Below the pieces are notes generated by a model. That model searched no databases. It was given only the letters and a program-made list of their open reading frames with translations, and was not told the origin of the DNA. Of a stretch of DNA of 10,307 nt, positions 7,693 to 10,307 are shown in pieces (within the stretch, counting starts at the first letter, position 1; every line of letters starts with the position of its first letter). The position numbers were made by a program, and so were the translations under genes. The stretch is from contig DCMX01000196.1 in the NCBI GenBank assembly GCA_002321855.1, forward strand, positions 1 through 10,307. Reading direction: 5' to 3'. Source of the stretch: Fidelibacterota bacterium UBA1611. Its GTDB lineage: Bacteria > Fidelibacterota > Marinisomatia > Marinisomatales > UBA1611.

Positions 7693-8130
7693 ATGCTTTT
7701 AAAGGTCAAACCATTTACGGATAGAGTAAAAGAGTTTTACAATAATCATGACCATTTTCATGATGGTGATGCCGGACTAGACCTATTTGTGATTCGCGAA
7801 CAAACAATTTATTCGGGAGAAACATCTTTAATCCATCTTCAAATAGCATGTGAGAGTGAGAAAAATAAACCATATTTTCTGATGGCGAGGTCAAGTATCT
7901 CAAAAACACCACTGAGACTATGCAATTCTGTTGGACTGATCGATGGTGGATACCGAGGTGAGATCATTGCAGCTGTGGATAATGTTAAAACAGTTCACTA
8001 TACGGTTGAGCCAGGACAAAGACTTTTTCAATTAGTAGCGATGAACGGAGATCCTATCCAATTTGAATTAGTTGATGAATTATCTAAAACATCGCGTGGA
8101 AGCCATGGTTTTGGCAGTACAGGGACATAA
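7693..8130 (+). CDS. dut: Deoxyuridine 5'-triphosphate nucleotidohydrolase (trimeric dUTPase)
   Basis: A 145-residue protein with all five motifs of the trimeric dUTPase family in order: motif 1 DAGLDLF (26-32), motif 2 ARSS (65-68), motif 3 GLIDGGYRGE (81-90) with catalytic Asp84 and the uracil-pocket Tyr87, motif 4 GQRLFQ (108-113), and the C-terminal arm motif 5 RGSHGFGSTG (135-144) with its Arg and Phe. It hydrolyses dUTP to dUMP and pyrophosphate in the cytosol, keeping uracil out of DNA and supplying dUMP for thymidylate synthesis. Motif 3 has GG where many bacterial enzymes have SD or AD; the catalytic residue is kept, so I expect activity. The ATG at 7693 is chosen, 10 bases after the permease stop; a TTG at 7648 in the same frame would overlap the permease and add 15 residues not expected for the family. 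It appears to be the last gene of the smc-to-dut run. Confidence 0.94.
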   Translation: MLLKVKPFTDRVKEFYNNHDHFHDGDAGLDLFVIREQTIYSGETSLIHLQIACESEKNKPYFLMARSSISKTPLRLCNSVGLIDGGYRGEIIAAVDNVKTVHYTVEPGQRLFQLVAMNGDPIQFELVDELSKTSRGSHGFGSTGT

Positions 8131-8142
8131 TCTCAATATTTT

Positions 8143-8165
8143 ATGTCATAATGGCATTATTTTTT
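8143..8165 (+). terminator. Probable Rho-independent terminator after dut
   Basis: Thirteen bases after the dut stop, ATGTCA (8143-8148) pairs with TGGCAT (8152-8157) through six pairs, one of them G-U, around a TAA loop. A T-rich tract TATTTTTT follows at 8158-8165. The stem is short and AT-rich, so its strength is uncertain, but the position at the end of the gene run and before the groE leader fits. Confidence 0.5.
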
Positions 8166-8259
8166 AATTAAGTCTATAATAATGAATTAAAATTATTGAT
8201 GGAACGATATTTGCTAATTTAACTGAGAATTCAATTCAAGAATGATGATAGAACATATA

Positions 8260-8287
8260 TTGAAAACTAGGTCTGTTAGGTTGTAAA
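8260..8287 (+). promoter_or_regulatory. Candidate upstream groE promoter
   Basis: TTGAAA (8260-8265) lies 16 bases before TGTAAA (8282-8287), resembling a sigma70-type -35/-10 pair (five and four of six consensus bases). In DNA this rich in A and T such pairs arise by chance, so this is a weak call. It would give a leader of about 75 bases before groES. Confidence 0.22.
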
Positions 8288-8298
8288 TTCGCCGCCGA

Positions 8299-8327
8299 TT
8301 TAGAATGATTTTTTCAAATATTATAGT
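8299..8327 (+). promoter_or_regulatory. Candidate proximal groE promoter
   Basis: TTTAGA (8299-8304) and TATAGT (8322-8327) are separated by 17 bases and resemble a sigma70-type promoter (four and five of six consensus bases). Transcription would begin near 8334 and give a leader of about 33 bases that includes the groES ribosome binding site. No CIRCE inverted repeat (TTAGCACTC-N9-GAGTGCTAA) overlaps it, so HrcA control is not indicated. Confidence 0.32.
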
Positions 8328-8351
8328 AAATTCATAACGTAAATAGAAATT

Positions 8352-8357
8352 AAGGAG
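8352..8357 (+). promoter_or_regulatory. groES ribosome binding site
   Basis: AAGGAG ends nine bases before the ATG at 8367. It decides the groES start in favour of 8367 rather than the in-frame ATG at 8379, and it is one of only two well-placed Shine-Dalgarno sequences I see before real genes in the window. Confidence 0.85.
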
Positions 8358-8366
8358 AACAAACAA

Positions 8367-8657
8367 ATGGGTTTAAATATGAGGCCATTGGCTGACCGTG
8401 TTATTGTCGAGCCAGCGCCACCTGAGGATAAAACATCGGGAGGTATAATACTTCCTGATACTGCACAGGAAAAACCGCAACATGGAACTGTTGCTGCAGT
8501 AGGGCCGGGAAAAGTAAGTGATTCAGGTACTTTAGTGGAAATGGCTGTAAAAAAAGGTGATAAAATTCTTTACGGTAAATATTCCGGTACTGAAGTAAGT
8601 GTTGAAGGAACAGATTATATAATTATGCGCGAGAGTGATATTCTCGCAGTAATGTAA
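8367..8657 (+). CDS. groES: Co-chaperonin GroES (Hsp10)
   Basis: A complete 96-residue GroES, the standard length. It opens with MRPLADRVIVEP after a four-residue N-terminal extension, then the mobile loop at about 17-36 with DKTSGGIILPD, whose hydrophobic IIL tripeptide docks onto the GroEL apical domain. The dome strand GTVAAVGPGKV and the C-terminal strands GDKILYGKYSGTEV and YIIMRESDILAVM complete the fold. In the cell a seven-subunit ring caps GroEL and closes the folding chamber. The AAGGAG at 8352-8357 selects the ATG at 8367. The gene is followed after 13 bases by groEL, the usual bicistronic groE operon. It is preceded by a 236-base leader with candidate promoters and, upstream of those, the probable dut terminator, so groE is likely a separate transcription unit. 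Confidence 0.97.
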   Translation: MGLNMRPLADRVIVEPAPPEDKTSGGIILPDTAQEKPQHGTVAAVGPGKVSDSGTLVEMAVKKGDKILYGKYSGTEVSVEGTDYIIMRESDILAVM

Positions 8658-8661
8658 GGAG
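8656..8661 (+). promoter_or_regulatory. groEL ribosome binding site
   Basis: AAGGAG overlaps the last two bases of the groES TAA stop and ends nine bases before the groEL ATG at 8671, the same spacing as at groES. This fits strong, matched translation of the two chaperonin genes. Confidence 0.85.
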
Positions 8662-8670
8662 AAAATACTG

Positions 8671-10307
8671 ATGGCTAAAGAAATCAGATATGACCTAGAA
8701 GCACGTAATGCACTCAAAGCTGGTGTGGATAAACTTGCCAATGCGGTAAGAGTTACTCTAGGACCTAAAGGGCGCAATGTTGTTATAGAAAAGAAATTTG
8801 GTGCACCAACCGTTACAAAGGATGGTGTCACTGTCGCTAAAGAGATCGAATTGGAAAACAAAATGGAAGATATTGGTGCGCAAATGGTTAAAGAAGTTGC
8901 ATCAAAAACTTCTGATGTTGCAGGAGATGGTACCACAACAGCGACCGTTCTTGCTCAGGCTTTGGTGGCCGAAGGTTTAAAGAATGTTATCGCTGGATCG
9001 AACCCTATGGCTATCAAGCGTGGAATCGATGCGGCTGCAGAATGTGTCATAGAGTCGCTTAAATCCCAGAGCAAGGATCTTCCGGATTCTTCTCAAATTG
9101 CTAATGTAGCCACAATTTCTTCTAATGATGACCTTGAGATTGGTGAAAAGATCGCTGAAGCAATGGAAAAAGTAGGGAAAGATGGTGTTATTACTGTTGA
9201 AGACAGTAAAACTGCTGAAACCTATTTGGAAACCGTAGAAGGAATGCAATTCGATCGTGGATATCTTTCTCCATATTTTATGACAAACTCGGACAATATG
9301 GTATCTGAGATGGAAGATCCATACATTCTGATCCATGATAAAAAGATTAGCAATATGAAGGATCTCCTTCCGTTACTCGAAAAAGTGGTTCAAACTGGAA
9401 AATCTGTGATGATACTTGCAGAGGATGTAGAAGGTGAGGCACTCGCTACACTGGTAGTTAACAAACTCCGCGGTACCTTTAAGGTCCTTGCGGTGAAAGC
9501 TCCCGGGTTTGGTGACCGTCGGAAAGCAATGTTAGAGGATATTGCAGTTTTGACTGGAGGTACCGTTATCTCAGAGGATGCTGGTTATAAGCTGGAGAAT
9601 GCTACTATAGAATATCTAGGAACCGCTAAACGGGTTGTTTCCGATAAGGATAATACAACAATTGTTGGCGGTAATGGTGAACCTGATAGTATTAAGGCTC
9701 GGATCAATGAGATCAAGGTGCAAATTGAGAAGACAACATCTGACTATGATCGTGAAAAACTTCAGGAGCGTCTTGCAAAGCTCTCAGGTGGTGTTGCCGT
9801 AATAAATGTTGGTGCGGCAACAGAAGTGGAGATGAAAGAAAAGAAAGCTCGCGTAGAAGATGCATTACACGCAACTCGTGCTGCTGTTGAAGAAGGGATC
9901 ATCCCAGGTGGTGGAGTCGCATTGCTACGTGCTGTTGAATCACTTAAAAAGTTGAAGATTGACGCTGAACAAGCAGTAGGTGTTGATATCATGATACGTG
10001 CTTTGGAAGCACCAATAAGGCAGATATGTGCGAATGCTGGTATGGAACCAAGTATCGTCGTGCAGAAAATTCGTGAAGGGAAAGGTGACTTTGGGATTGA
10101 TGCACGAAATGGTGAATACGTTAAGTTGTTTGAAGCTGGGATCATTGATCCGACCAAAGTGGCTCGTGTAGCTGTTCAGAATGCGGCATCGATTGCCGGT
10201 ATGATTCTCACGACCGAAGCAGCAGTAACTGAAATACCTGAAGATGACAAAATGCCTCCAATGCCCCCTGGTGGTGGAGATATGGGTGGAATGGGTGGAA
10301 TGGGTGG
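8671..10307 (+). CDS. groEL: Chaperonin GroEL (Hsp60), 3' end cut by window
   Basis: The frame is open from ATG 8671 to the window edge, giving 545 full codons without a stop. It starts MAKEIRYDLEARNALKAGV and has the nucleotide-binding motifs GPKGRN (31-36), GDGTTT (85-90; D86 matches catalytic Asp87 of E. coli), D397 in the VEDALHATRAAVEEG helix (matching Asp398), and PGGG at 412-415. The apical domain (about 190-375) includes the FDRGYLSPYF segment, which contributes to client and GroES binding. The C-terminus enters the flexible tail MPPMPPGGGDMGGMGG, typical of GroEL, so only a few residues and the stop are missing. The protein forms a double seven-membered ring that folds client proteins in an ATP-driven cycle with GroES. 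The ATG is fixed by AAGGAG at 8656-8661. All catalytic positions checked are intact, so it is a functional housekeeping-type copy. Confidence 0.98.
   Translation, partial: MAKEIRYDLEARNALKAGVDKLANAVRVTLGPKGRNVVIEKKFGAPTVTKDGVTVAKEIELENKMEDIGAQMVKEVASKTSDVAGDGTTTATVLAQALVAEGLKNVIAGSNPMAIKRGIDAAAECVIESLKSQSKDLPDSSQIANVATISSNDDLEIGEKIAEAMEKVGKDGVITVEDSKTAETYLETVEGMQFDRGYLSPYFMTNSDNMVSEMEDPYILIHDKKISNMKDLLPLLEKVVQTGKSVMILAEDVEGEALATLVVNKLRGTFKVLAVKAPGFGDRRKAMLEDIAVLTGGTVISEDAGYKLENATIEYLGTAKRVVSDKDNTTIVGGNGEPDSIKARINEIKVQIEKTTSDYDREKLQERLAKLSGGVAVINVGAATEVEMKEKKARVEDALHATRAAVEEGIIPGGGVALLRAVESLKKLKIDAEQAVGVDIMIRALEAPIRQICANAGMEPSIVVQKIREGKGDFGIDARNGEYVKLFEAGIIDPTKVARVAVQNAASIAGMILTTEAAVTEIPEDDKMPPMPPGGGDMGGMGGMG

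Noticed and set aside
7667..7702. A seven-codon leader ORF before dut: AAGGA at 7667-7671, seven bases, ATG 7679, stop TAA 7700-7702 overlapping the dut start
   Set aside because: The spacing is good, but the purine run is simply the Gly-Arg-Asn codons at the permease end, and most genes here do not use such sites. Translational coupling to dut cannot be excluded but is not supported.
8175..8197. TATAAT at 8175-8180 and the AATAAT/ATTATT inverted repeat at 8178-8197
   Set aside because: There is no matching -35 box, the site is about 190 bases from groES, and the repeat is pure A/T.
8532..10157. Minus-strand and alternate-frame open frames across groES/groEL (8532-8936, 8798-8980, 8977-9336, 9762-10157)
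   Set aside because: All overlap intact chaperonin coding sequence and give low-complexity or meaningless proteins.
10276..10307. Tandem GGTGGAATG repeat at the window end
   Set aside because: This is the coding sequence of the GroEL GGM tail, not a non-coding repeat.

Overview
The window is a gene-dense, AT-rich stretch of bacterial chromosome with every supported gene on the + strand. It looks like a conserved housekeeping neighbourhood rather than a mobile island: I see no insertion sequence, integrase, tRNA, rRNA or CRISPR array. The host is hard to name. Only groES and groEL carry an obvious Shine-Dalgarno sequence, the smc gene starts at TTG with none, and one small protein resembles an outer-membrane beta barrel. 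These traits fit a Gram-negative of the Bacteroidetes/Chlorobi/Marinimicrobia side of the bacterial tree, but this is a weak inference.

Layout: (1) positions 1-273 hold the 3' end of a thioredoxin-like [2Fe-2S] ferredoxin gene, whose stop overlaps an ATG that opens a 195-residue exported, probably beta-barrel protein of no recognised family. (2) A HIT-family nucleotide hydrolase follows at 963-1307. (3) A full-length smc gene (1416-4937) starts an apparent operon with an MscS-type mechanosensitive channel (4942-6009), a decayed DUF423 membrane-protein gene (about 6006-6367), an APC-family amino-acid permease (6387-7682) and a trimeric dUTPase (7693-8130). This run ends at a probable intrinsic terminator at 8143-8165. 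(4) After a 236-base leader holding candidate promoters come groES (8367-8657) and groEL (8671 to the window edge, cut in its C-terminal GGM tail).

The genes do not form one pathway. SMC compacts and segregates the chromosome, the channel relieves osmotic stress, the permease imports or exchanges amino acids, dUTPase sanitises the dUTP pool, and GroES/GroEL fold proteins.

The most notable observation is the stretch between the channel and the permease. At first sight it is non-coding plus a tiny ORF, but it reads as a DUF423 (YgdD/YwdK-type) gene broken by two in-frame stops, an apparent small internal deletion and a frameshift, with its start codon probably lost. I found no convincing evidence of a new multi-gene system here.
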